The translations under genes were made by a program, and so were the position numbers. The notes below the pieces were generated by a model, which was not told where the DNA came from, ran no database searches, and worked only from the letters and a program-made list of their open reading frames with translations. From Hyphomicrobiales bacterium (lineage in GTDB: Bacteria > Pseudomonadota > Alphaproteobacteria > Rhizobiales > Rhizobiaceae), in contig UBTA01000069.1 in NCBI GenBank assembly GCA_900468065.1, forward strand, positions 1-44,008: a stretch of 44,008 nt of DNA, written 5' to 3'. Below are positions 16,453 to 22,826 of this stretch, piece after piece (position 1 is the stretch's first letter; each line of letters opens with the position of its first letter).

Positions 16453-17268
16453 ATGACGCCTGCGCACGACACTTCTCAGAAGGGCGACTATCCCTGGTGG
16501 CTGGTCGCCCTTGCCGTGACCGCCGTGGCGCTGGCCGTGGTAATCGTCTCCAATGGCGTGTACCGCCAGGTCTTCACCATCGTCTCGGCCGGTATCGGCA
16601 TCACCATTTTTGTGACGCTGGTCGGCTTTTTCTTCGCCACGGCCCTGGGGCTCGGCATTGCGCTGATGGCGCTGTCGGACCGGGCCGCCCTGCGCCAGAT
16701 CGCCCGGTTCTATACCGAGGTGATCCGCGGCATCCCGATCCTGGTTCTATTGTTCTACATCGCCTTTGCCGGCGCTCCGGCCCTGGTCGTCGCGATCAAC
16801 TTCCTGCTGTCGCCGCTGATTTCGGCCGGCGCCATGGAACCGATGGTGGTGCGCGACCTGTCGTTGATGTGGCGGGCGATCATCGCGCTGTCGATCGGCT
16901 ATTCCGCCTTCATCGCCGAGGTTTTTCGCGCAGGCATCCTCTCGGTCGACAAGGGACAGATCGAGGCCGCCAAGGCACTCGGCCTGTCGCGCTATCAACG
17001 CTTCAGGCTGGTGGTTTTCCCGCAAGCGATCCGCGTCATCCTGCCACCGCTCGGCAATGATTTCGTGGCGATGGTGAAGGATTCATCCTTGGTCTCGGTA
17101 CTGGGCGTCGCCGATATCACCCAGGCGGGCAAGATCTATGCCTCCGGCTCCTTCCGGTTCTTCGAAACCTATTCGATTGTCGCCTATATCTACCTGATCT
17201 TGACGGTGGGTCTGTCGCTGGGGCTGCGGCGATTAGAGCAGAGATTGAGGCAGGGGCAGCGAGGGTAG
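16453..17268 (+). CDS. Polar amino-acid ABC transporter, permease
   Basis: The 271-residue protein has a cytoplasmic N terminus, five to six hydrophobic segments and the EAA loop GQIEAAKALGLSRYQRFRLVVFPQA (about 173-197) that contacts the ATPase. This is the HisM/GlnP-type permease of the HAAT family. Normal homologues are followed by or paired with a nucleotide-binding subunit; here the next 430 bp hold a palindromic repeat and then leuC. It would need an ATPase encoded elsewhere. Confidence 0.92.
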   Translation: MTPAHDTSQKGDYPWWLVALAVTAVALAVVIVSNGVYRQVFTIVSAGIGITIFVTLVGFFFATALGLGIALMALSDRAALRQIARFYTEVIRGIPILVLLFYIAFAGAPALVVAINFLLSPLISAGAMEPMVVRDLSLMWRAIIALSIGYSAFIAEVFRAGILSVDKGQIEAAKALGLSRYQRFRLVVFPQAIRVILPPLGNDFVAMVKDSSLVSVLGVADITQAGKIYASGSFRFFETYSIVAYIYLILTVGLSLGLRRLEQRLRQGQRG

Positions 17269-17324
17269 GCGGCGCGAGCCATATTGGTGCTGCGGTTTGG
17301 CTTGGTTTTCTGAGCCAGCAAGTC

Positions 17325-17357
17325 CCGTCATCCCCGCCCTTGTGGCGGGGATGACGG
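17325..17357. repeat. Minimal copy of a palindromic intergenic repeat
   Basis: CCGTCATCCCCGCC (17325-17338) pairs perfectly over 14 bp with GGCGGGGATGACGG (17344-17357) around CTTGT. The same CGTCAT…CCCTTG(T/A)GG…GGGGAT module and the ATGACGG end are found in the longer repeats at 19151-19325 and 43615-43790. It looks like a form of that element lacking its internal hairpins. Confidence 0.75.
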
Positions 17358-17445
17358 AGTGGAGGAGGCGTCTGTGGGGCCAAGCGGCTCCTTGAGGCAG
17401 GCCAATATCACGCACGAGCCTCGCCCTGTTACCGCTACGCCGATA

Positions 17446-17474
17446 TTGCCGCCTATTCACAAAACTGCTATATC
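17446..17474 (+). promoter_or_regulatory. Predicted leuC promoter
   Basis: TTGCCG (17446-17451), a 17-bp spacer and TATATC (17469-17474) give a fair housekeeping promoter. The predicted start, about 7 nt after the -10 box, coincides with an ATG at 17481. Confidence 0.5.
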
Positions 17475-17480
17475 CCACCC

Positions 17481-17597
17481 ATGGAATCCAAATTCGGATG
17501 TTTTGAGCAGAAAATCGTCGTGCTGCAGGACCACAAGCGTCTGCCGGCACGGTTTTTTGCGTGCGTTTCCGGCGCCCTTAGCAGCCGACTTATTTGA
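17481..17597 (+). CDS. Putative leaderless leader peptide upstream of leuC
   Basis: This is a 38-codon reading frame from ATG 17481 to TGA 17597. It has no Shine-Dalgarno but sits at the predicted transcription start. The peptide carries Ile-Val-Val-Leu at codons 12-15 and ends Arg-Leu-Ile. The stop codon is 2 bp before a GC hairpin. These features suit a branched-chain amino-acid attenuator, but Leu codons are not concentrated as in classic leu leaders, so it may be chance. Confidence 0.35.
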   Translation: MESKFGCFEQKIVVLQDHKRLPARFFACVSGALSSRLI

Positions 17598-17599
17598 TC

Positions 17600-17638
17600 G
17601 CCGGGGCTTGACCCCGGCCGGGCCGCCGGCGCCTTTTT
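17600..17638 (+). terminator. Candidate attenuator before leuC
   Basis: CCGGGG/CCCCGG (17601-17606 with 17612-17617) and GCCGG/CCGGC (17617-17621 with 17626-17630) are consecutive stems, followed by GCC and five T (17634-17638). A second CCGGCGCC at about 17569 within the leader frame could pair with the one at 17626, offering an alternative fold. Confidence 0.4.
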
Positions 17639-17698
17639 GCCGGAACTTTTCCAAAACCTGTTCTTCACAACGCCCGAACTTCAAATGGATGCACAGCC

Positions 17699-19108
17699 AT
17701 GAGCGCACCGCGTACCCTCTACGACAAGATCTGGGACGACCATCTGGTCGACAGCCAGGATGACGGAACCTGTCTTCTCTATATCGATCGCCATCTCGTT
17801 CACGAAGTGACGAGCCCGCAGGCGTTCGAAGGCCTTCGCTTGACGAACCGTCAGGTCCGGGCTCCGCAGAAGACCTTGGCCGTCGTCGACCACAACGTGC
17901 CCACCTCGCCGGATCGCCATCTCGGCATCAAGAACGAGGAAAGCCGCATCCAGGTTGAGGCGCTGGCCCAGAACGCGGCCGATTTCGGCGTCGAATATTA
18001 TTCGGCCAGCGATATCCGCCAGGGCATCGTGCACATCGTCGGACCGGAACAGGGCTTCACCCTGCCCGGCATGACCATCGTCTGCGGCGATAGCCACACC
18101 TCGACGCACGGTGCTTTCGGCGCGCTTGCCCACGGCATCGGCACGTCCGAGGTCGAGCATGTGCTGGCCACCCAGACGCTGATCCAGAAGAAGGCCAAGA
18201 ACATGCTGGTGCGTGTCGATGGCGTTCTGCCGGAGCATGTCACCGCCAAGGACATCATCCTCGCCATCATCGGCGAAATCGGCACCGCCGGCGGCACCGG
18301 CCATGTCATCGAGTTTGCCGGCGAAGCCATCCGCGCGCTGTCGATGGAAGGCCGCATGACCGTCTGCAACATGACGATCGAAGGCGGCGCCCGCGCCGGC
18401 CTGATCGCGCCGGACGAAAAGACCTTCGAATATATCAAGGGCAAGCCGCGCGCCCCGAAGGGCGAAGACCTGGAAAAGGCGATCGCCTACTGGAAGACGC
18501 TCAATACCGATGAAGGCGCGCATTATGACCGCGTCGTCGTACTTGACGCCGCGTCGCTGCCGCCGATCGTTTCCTGGGGTTCCTCGCCGGAAGACGTCAT
18601 CTCAGTTCAGGGCATCGTGCCGAACCCGGACGAAATCACCGACGAGAACAAGCGCACCTCCAAGTGGCGCGCGCTCGACTATATGGGCCTGAAGCCGGGC
18701 ACGAAGATCACCGATATCAATATCGACCGCGTCTTCATCGGCTCCTGCACCAATGGCCGCATCGAGGACCTGCGCGAAGTCGCAAAGGTCGTCGAAGGCA
18801 GGACGGTGGCCTCCACCGTGTCGGCAATGATCGTTCCGGGCTCCGGCCTCGTCAAGGAACAGGCGGAAGCCGAAGGTCTCGACGTGATCTTCAAGGCAGC
18901 CGGCTTTGATTGGCGCGAGCCGGGCTGCTCGATGTGCCTGGCGATGAACGACGACCGCCTGAAGCCGGGCGAGCGCTGCGCCTCGACCTCCAACCGCAAC
19001 TTCGAAGGCCGCCAGGGCTTCAAGGGCCGCACCCACCTGGTATCGCCAGCGATGGCTGCCGCCGCAGCGGTTTCCGGACACTTCGTCGACATTCGCGACT
19101 GGAAATGA
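17699..19108 (+). CDS. leuC: 3-isopropylmalate dehydratase large subunit
   Basis: LeuC with LeuD isomerises 2-isopropylmalate to 3-isopropylmalate in leucine synthesis. The 469-residue protein has the aconitase-family fold, with [12 protein letters not shown] at 130-141 and the three cluster ligands C350 (GSCTNGR), C410 and C413 (GCSMC). The length is normal for the LeuC1 type. No strong Shine-Dalgarno precedes ATG 17699. leuD and leuB are not in the window. A candidate attenuator leader precedes it and palindromic repeats follow it. Confidence 0.98.
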   Translation: MSAPRTLYDKIWDDHLVDSQDDGTCLLYIDRHLVHEVTSPQAFEGLRLTNRQVRAPQKTLAVVDHNVPTSPDRHLGIKNEESRIQVEALAQNAADFGVEYYSASDIRQGIVHIVGPEQGFTLPGMTIVCGDSHTSTHGAFGALAHGIGTSEVEHVLATQTLIQKKAKNMLVRVDGVLPEHVTAKDIILAIIGEIGTAGGTGHVIEFAGEAIRALSMEGRMTVCNMTIEGGARAGLIAPDEKTFEYIKGKPRAPKGEDLEKAIAYWKTLNTDEGAHYDRVVVLDAASLPPIVSWGSSPEDVISVQGIVPNPDEITDENKRTSKWRALDYMGLKPGTKITDINIDRVFIGSCTNGRIEDLREVAKVVEGRTVASTVSAMIVPGSGLVKEQAEAEGLDVIFKAAGFDWREPGCSMCLAMNDDRLKPGERCASTSNRNFEGRQGFKGRTHLVSPAMAAAAAVSGHFVDIRDWK

Positions 19109-19117
19109 GATTTTTAC

Positions 19118-19138
19118 CCCTCCCCTTACAGGGGAGGG
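19118..19138. repeat. CTCCCC-type palindrome after leuC
   Basis: CCCTCCCCT (19118-19126) pairs perfectly with AGGGGAGGG (19130-19138) around TAC, 10 bp after the leuC stop. It may double as the leuC terminator, although T residues precede rather than follow it. A similar palindrome at 19333-19355 lies on the other side of the 19151-19325 element. Confidence 0.6.
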
Positions 19139-19150
19139 TCAGTCTGCCAA

Positions 19151-19325
19151 CAAACCCTGAATAAGATTGTTTGGCGAGAGCGGCACCCCACACTCCGTCA
19201 TCCTCACCCTTGTGGTGGGGATCCAGAGACCCGACGTCCGTCGGGTCAAAGACCCTTTCAGCTCAAGGACTTGAGCTGGCTATATTCCTGTGACAAGCAC
19301 AGGAATGACGGGGATTTGGCAAACG
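19151..19325. repeat. RIME-like palindromic mosaic element, copy A
   Basis: This 175-bp intergenic element is clearly homologous along its length to 43615-43790. It contains consecutive hairpins: CACC/GGTG around CTTGT, GACCCGACG/CGTCGGGTC, AGCTCAAG/CTTGAGCT and ATTCCTGTG/CACAGGAAT. All lie within an outer CCGTCAT/ATGACGG pairing. It has no coding capacity. It fits the rhizobial intergenic mosaic elements (RIME) in type; I assign that name by resemblance only. Confidence 0.8.
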
Positions 19326-19332
19326 TATCTGC

Positions 19333-19355
19333 ACCCTCCCCTCACTGGGGAGGGT
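19333..19355. repeat. CTCCCC-type palindrome before ccmG
   Basis: ACCCTCCCC (19333-19341) pairs perfectly with GGGGAGGGT (19347-19355) around TCACT. A further CTCCCC-GCGA-GAGGGA segment follows near 19376-19391. It sits 50 bp beyond the ccmG stop and could terminate the ccm transcript. Confidence 0.6.
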
Positions 19356-19405
19356 ATCGCCCTTCGGGCCGCCGTCTCCCCGCGAGAGGGAATGATCTCG
19401 AAAAT

Positions 19406-20014
19406 CTACTTCCCAGCCACAGCCTTTTCGATCGCCGGATAAAGCCCACCCTTCAGGCTGCGCTCATCGAAGGGGCCTACCCGCTTGTAGACGATCGTTC
19501 CCGACGCATCGACGAGGTAGGATTCCGGGATACCGTAGACGCCCCAGTCGATCGCCGCCTTGCCGCGCGGATCGACACCGACGGCGGCAAACGGATTGCC
19601 GAGTTCGCCAAGGAAGCGCAGCGCATTCTCGGTCTGGTCCTTGTAGTTGATCCCGACCACCGTCAGCCGCGGGTCCTTGGCCAGTTCCAGAATGATCGGA
19701 TTTTCTTCACGGCAGGGCACGCACCAGGATGCCCAGACATTGACCAGCGTCAGCTTGCCCTTGATCGCCGCGTCGGTGAGCGCCGGCATTGGAGCACCCT
19801 TGAACGTAGCACCCTCGAGCGGCGGCATATCCAGTAACGGCGCCTTGGTGCCGATCAGTGCAGACGGGATTTCGCTGATACTGCGGCCGGAATCGAGCTG
19901 GCTCCAGAAGATCGCGGCAAGCGCGGCAAAGATCAGAAGCGGCAGCACCGCAAAGACGATGCGTATCTTGCCCGGCCGGCTGGCCTCGGGCGTGGCGGGG
20001 GTCTCGATGCTCAT
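19406..20014 (-). CDS. ccmG: Thiol:disulfide oxidoreductase CcmG (DsbE)
   Basis: CcmG reduces the apocytochrome c haem-binding cysteines, or CcmH, in the periplasm. The 202-residue protein has an N-terminal anchor (about 19-38) and a thioredoxin-like domain with WASWCVPC, giving C98 and C101. GVYGIPESYLVD carries the cis-Pro loop. ATG 20014 overlaps the end of ccmD by 4 bp (ATGA). It is the last gene of the minus-strand ccmABCDG set. The ccmEFHI genes are not in the window. Confidence 0.96.
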   Translation of the reverse strand: MSIETPATPEASRPGKIRIVFAVLPLLIFAALAAIFWSQLDSGRSISEIPSALIGTKAPLLDMPPLEGATFKGAPMPALTDAAIKGKLTLVNVWASWCVPCREENPIILELAKDPRLTVVGINYKDQTENALRFLGELGNPFAAVGVDPRGKAAIDWGVYGIPESYLVDASGTIVYKRVGPFDERSLKGGLYPAIEKAVAGK

Positions 20015-20178
20015 TGCACGTCTCCGGCCTGAACTGAGCGGCGGCGGATACCGGCGGCTTCAAGCGCCTGCAATTCGCGGCGCCGCGCCCGTCCATCGGT
20101 CCAGACCCAGAGGACCAGGGCAAGCACGGTGACCGCGGCGATGCCGTAACTGGCAAGAACATAGGCGGTATGGGTCAT
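20011..20178 (-). CDS. ccmD: Haem exporter protein CcmD
   Basis: CcmD is a small membrane protein that helps release holo-CcmE from the CcmABC complex. The ~55-residue product has one membrane helix (YVLASYGIAAVTVLALVLWVW) and a basic cytoplasmic tail rich in Arg, as usual. ATG 20178 is chosen; ATG 20181 directly before it is equally possible, with GGGAGG upstream. It begins 7 bp after ccmC and overlaps ccmG by 4 bp. Confidence 0.9.
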   Translation of the reverse strand: MTHTAYVLASYGIAAVTVLALVLWVWTDGRARRRELQALEAAGIRRRSVQAGDVQ

Positions 20179-20185
20179 CATCGGC

Positions 20186-20947
20186 TCAAACCTCCCGGCC
20201 AGCACTGCGGGCAGCCTGACGGCGCATCGACGTCACCCGGCGGCGCCAGATCTCGTTGCGCATAGCGGCGATATGCAGGGTGAAAAACAACATGGTGAAG
20301 GCAACCGCCATGACCAAGAGCGGCCGCAGGAACTCCGGATCGATCGCCGACCCGCCGAGCCTCAATACACTTGCCGGCTGATGCAGCGTGTTCCACCATT
20401 CGACCGAAAACTTGATGATCGGGATATTGACGAAGCCGACGAGGATGAGCACGGCCGAAACCTTGGCGGCCTTTCCGGGCTCGTCCATCGCCCGGTTGAG
20501 CGCCATCAGCCCGAGATACATCAGGAACAGCACGAAGACCGAGGTCAGCCGCGCATCCCAGACCCACCAAGTGCCCCACATCGGCTTGCCCCAGAGCGAA
20601 CCGGTGACCAGCGCCAGAAAGGTGAAGGAAGCACCGATCGGAGCCGCAGCCCGGGCCGCGACATCGGCCAGCGGGTGGCGCCAGACCAGCGTGCCCAGTG
20701 CCGAAACCGCCATCACCGAGTAACACATCATCGACAGCCAGGCGGCCGGCACATGCACATACATGATGCGCACCGTCTCGCCCTGCTGGTAATCGCCTTC
20801 GGTGGTGAAGGACAGATAGAGCCCGGCGGCAAACAAAAGCACCGTCAATCCGGCAAACCACGGCAGGACACGGGCCGCCAGGGCCAGAAACCGGGTCGGA
20901 TTGGCAAGGTCGCTGAATTTTCGAATGGCCAGACTATTTTCGCTCAT
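20186..20947 (-). CDS. ccmC: Haem transporter/handling protein CcmC
   Basis: CcmC binds haem at the outer face of the membrane and passes it to CcmE. The 253-residue protein has six membrane segments. The tryptophan-rich motif WGTWWVWDARLTS (about 125-137) and periplasmic His residues near YVHVPAAW and TLHQPASV are those expected to ligate haem. ATG 20947 begins the gene 102 bp after ccmB, across a stem-loop. Confidence 0.96.
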   Translation of the reverse strand: MSENSLAIRKFSDLANPTRFLALAARVLPWFAGLTVLLFAAGLYLSFTTEGDYQQGETVRIMYVHVPAAWLSMMCYSVMAVSALGTLVWRHPLADVAARAAAPIGASFTFLALVTGSLWGKPMWGTWWVWDARLTSVFVLFLMYLGLMALNRAMDEPGKAAKVSAVLILVGFVNIPIIKFSVEWWNTLHQPASVLRLGGSAIDPEFLRPLLVMAVAFTMLFFTLHIAAMRNEIWRRRVTSMRRQAARSAGREV

Positions 20948-21010
20948 GATGGTTCTTTAACGCGCAACGGGCTTCTCTTCAATAAAGCTGCTGCAATCAC
21001 ATTTGCGTCA

Positions 21011-21046
21011 GAGCGCCGCGCGTTCAATGAACGCAGAGGCGCGCTC
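21011..21046 (-). other. Stem-loop between ccmB and ccmC
   Basis: GAGCGC (21011-21016) pairs with GCGCTC (21041-21046), and inside it GCGTTC (21020-21025) pairs with GAACGC (21029-21034) around AAT. It starts 3 bp after the ccmB stop. No T-run follows on the minus strand, so mRNA processing or stability is as likely as termination. Confidence 0.4.
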
Positions 21047-21049
21047 ATT

Positions 21050-21709
21050 CTAGTCCGATGCCGACCGCAGCGCCAATGCTGCCGCCAAGGGGCCGATAAC
21101 CGCAAAGAACAATGTAATGGCGATCAGGATCAGCAGAGGCGGCAGAAATGGCGCCGGGTCCTGCACGGCGGCATAGGCCGCACTGACCCCGAAGATCAGC
21201 ACCGGAATCGCCAGCGGCAGAACCAGGATCGACACCAGCAACCCGCCACGTGGCAGGGTGACCGCAACGGCAGCGCCGGTCGCGCCGATGAAGGTGATGG
21301 CAGGCGTGCCGACCAGCAGCGTCAGCATCGTCGCGCCGATCGCCACCTCGCTCATGTTCATGAACAGCCCGAGCAGCGGCGCGGCAATCACCAGCGGCAG
21401 CCCGGTCGCCGTCCAGTGCGCCAGGCATTTCACCAGCACCGTCAGCACCAGCGGCGTCTCCTGCATCAGCATCAGGTCCAGAGAGCCATCCTCGCGCTCC
21501 GCCTGGAAAAGCCGGTCGAGCCCGAGCAGCGAGGCGAGCAGCGCACCGATCCACAGGATCGCCGGACCGATGCGGGAAAGGAGATTGAGATCGGGGCCGA
21601 CGGCAAAGGGCACGACGGCAACGACCGTCATGAAGAACAAGACGCCGATCAAAGCGCCGCCACCGGAGCGGACAGAGAGTTTGAGGTCGCGGAGGAAGAG
21701 GGCGATCAT
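21050..21709 (-). CDS. ccmB: Haem exporter ABC transporter permease CcmB
   Basis: CcmB is the membrane subunit that works with the ATPase CcmA to release haem-loaded CcmE. The 219-residue protein has six hydrophobic segments. The family stretch LDRLFQAEREDGSLDLMLMQETPL (about 63-86) is the cytoplasmic loop that meets CcmA. It is transcribed after ccmA across a 211-bp gap that carries an inverted-repeat element. Confidence 0.95.
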   Translation of the reverse strand: MIALFLRDLKLSVRSGGGALIGVLFFMTVVAVVPFAVGPDLNLLSRIGPAILWIGALLASLLGLDRLFQAEREDGSLDLMLMQETPLVLTVLVKCLAHWTATGLPLVIAAPLLGLFMNMSEVAIGATMLTLLVGTPAITFIGATGAAVAVTLPRGGLLVSILVLPLAIPVLIFGVSAAYAAVQDPAPFLPPLLILIAITLFFAVIGPLAAALALRSASD

Positions 21710-21738
21710 AAGCTGGCTTCTCCTGCATGGAGAGTTTT

Positions 21739-21900
21739 ACCCCCCTCTGTCGGAGATGCCGACATCTCCCCCACAAGGGGGGAGATCACTCTTTTCCCAC
21801 TCGACCTCCCCAATACTTCACCAGCCAAGATTCTGCGAGAAGGTGCGGCCGGTGATCTCCCCCCTTGTGGGGGAGATGTCACGAAGTGACAGAGGGGGGT
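21739..21900. repeat. MITE-like inverted-repeat element in the ccm operon
   Basis: Left arm 21739-21789 and right arm 21852-21900 are near-complementary over about 50 bp. Each contains CCCCCCTCTGTC/GACAGAGGGGGG and a GATCTCCCCC-type hairpin, and the arms are separated by about 62 bp of unique sequence. No reading frame or transposase is present. It fills the space between ccmA and ccmB and would form a very strong structure in their mRNA. Confidence 0.75.
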
Positions 21901-21920
21901 GATTACGGCAGACACTGACA

Positions 21921-22562
21921 TCAAACCAATTCCCCAACTCCCGCAAACCCCACCATCCGCAACTCCCGCGCAGTCACCCCCAACGGCTGATGCGTCGCCG
22001 CAACAACAATCCCACCCGCACTCAGATGCCGCTCCACCAGTCCGGCAAACATCCGGTCCGCCGCGGCATCGAGTGCCGCCGTCGGCTCGTCGAGGATCCA
22101 GACCGGCCGGTAGGCGACCAGCAGCTTGGCCATCGCCATGCGCCGTTGCTGTCCAGCCGAGAGGTAGCCGAAGGGAAGATGTGAAATTCCAGCGAGACCA
22201 AGCGCTTCCGTCGCCTCCTCGATGCCGATGCCGGAGCCGCCGGGCGAATCACCCATGAAGGATTTCCAGAAGGAGAGATTTTCTTCAACGGTCAGCTCGT
22301 GCTTCATCGCGTTGCGGTGGCCGAGATAGTGGCAGAGCTCACGCGGATGGCCAATATCGGCTGATGTATCGTCCAGCCGGACACTGCCGGATTCAGGCGT
22401 CAGAAGCCCCGCCAGAACGCGCAGCAATGTCGACTTGCCCGAACCGTTCGGACCGGTGACGATCAAGGCTTCTCCGGCCGCAAGAACGAACGAAATATCG
22501 TGGAAAATCAGGTCCTCACCGCGTTTCGCACAGAGGCCTTCGACACGCAGGCGGATCGGCAT
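21921..22562 (-). CDS. ccmA: Haem exporter ATP-binding protein CcmA
   Basis: CcmA is the ATPase of the CcmABCD complex. The 213 residues show Walker A GPNGSGKST (37-45), the signature LSAGQQRRM (about 136-144) and Walker B WILDEPTAALD, with a switch His in ATHQP. ATG 22562 follows AGGGAA. It is the first gene of the minus-strand ccm set and is divergent from acnA. The 264-bp spacer holds a CTCAA/TTGAG inverted repeat near 22606-22616 of unknown meaning. Confidence 0.96.
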   Translation of the reverse strand: MPIRLRVEGLCAKRGEDLIFHDISFVLAAGEALIVTGPNGSGKSTLLRVLAGLLTPESGSVRLDDTSADIGHPRELCHYLGHRNAMKHELTVEENLSFWKSFMGDSPGGSGIGIEEATEALGLAGISHLPFGYLSAGQQRRMAMAKLLVAYRPVWILDEPTAALDAAADRMFAGLVERHLSAGGIVVAATHQPLGVTARELRMVGFAGVGELV

Positions 22563-22826
22563 TCACATTCCCTTTACGACGTTCGTCGCAGCGCAAAAAA
22601 ATTGTCTCAAATTGAGGACGGATGGTCTGGCACGTTCCGGAGAAATTATCTATAACCGCCCCAACACGCCAGCGGTCGGCGTGAATTTCATCCTAGCGCC
22701 GAACTTGGAATGATTTCCACGTACGGACAGCGGAAATGGCCGTACCCGCATCCCATATCGCGCTCTAAATGCGTTCGGGCGTTCGTGCGTCACGTTTTTG
22801 GCGATCTAACGGAACGGGGTATTCCA

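Larger units (their letters stand above)
17269..17698. other. Intergenic region between the ABC permease and leuC
   Basis: The 430-bp gap holds a 33-bp palindrome (17325-17357), a leuC promoter, a short leader reading frame and a GC-rich hairpin with a T-run, each listed separately. The palindrome lies within 60 bp of the permease stop, where an ABC ATPase gene would often be expected. Confidence 0.5.

Noticed and set aside
19118..19391. Repeats near leuC as a CRISPR array
   Set aside because: The units are palindromic hairpins of different sequence, not direct repeats with unique equal-length spacers, and there are no cas genes.
20273..21889. 538-codon plus-strand open frame antisense to ccmC and ccmB
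   Set aside because: Composition is dominated by Gln, Arg and His; it has no domain and runs opposite to well-supported ccm genes and the repeat element.
22710..22826. ATG start 39 codons upstream for acnA
   Set aside because: The added residues are not aconitase-like; GTG 22827 gives the conserved N terminus.
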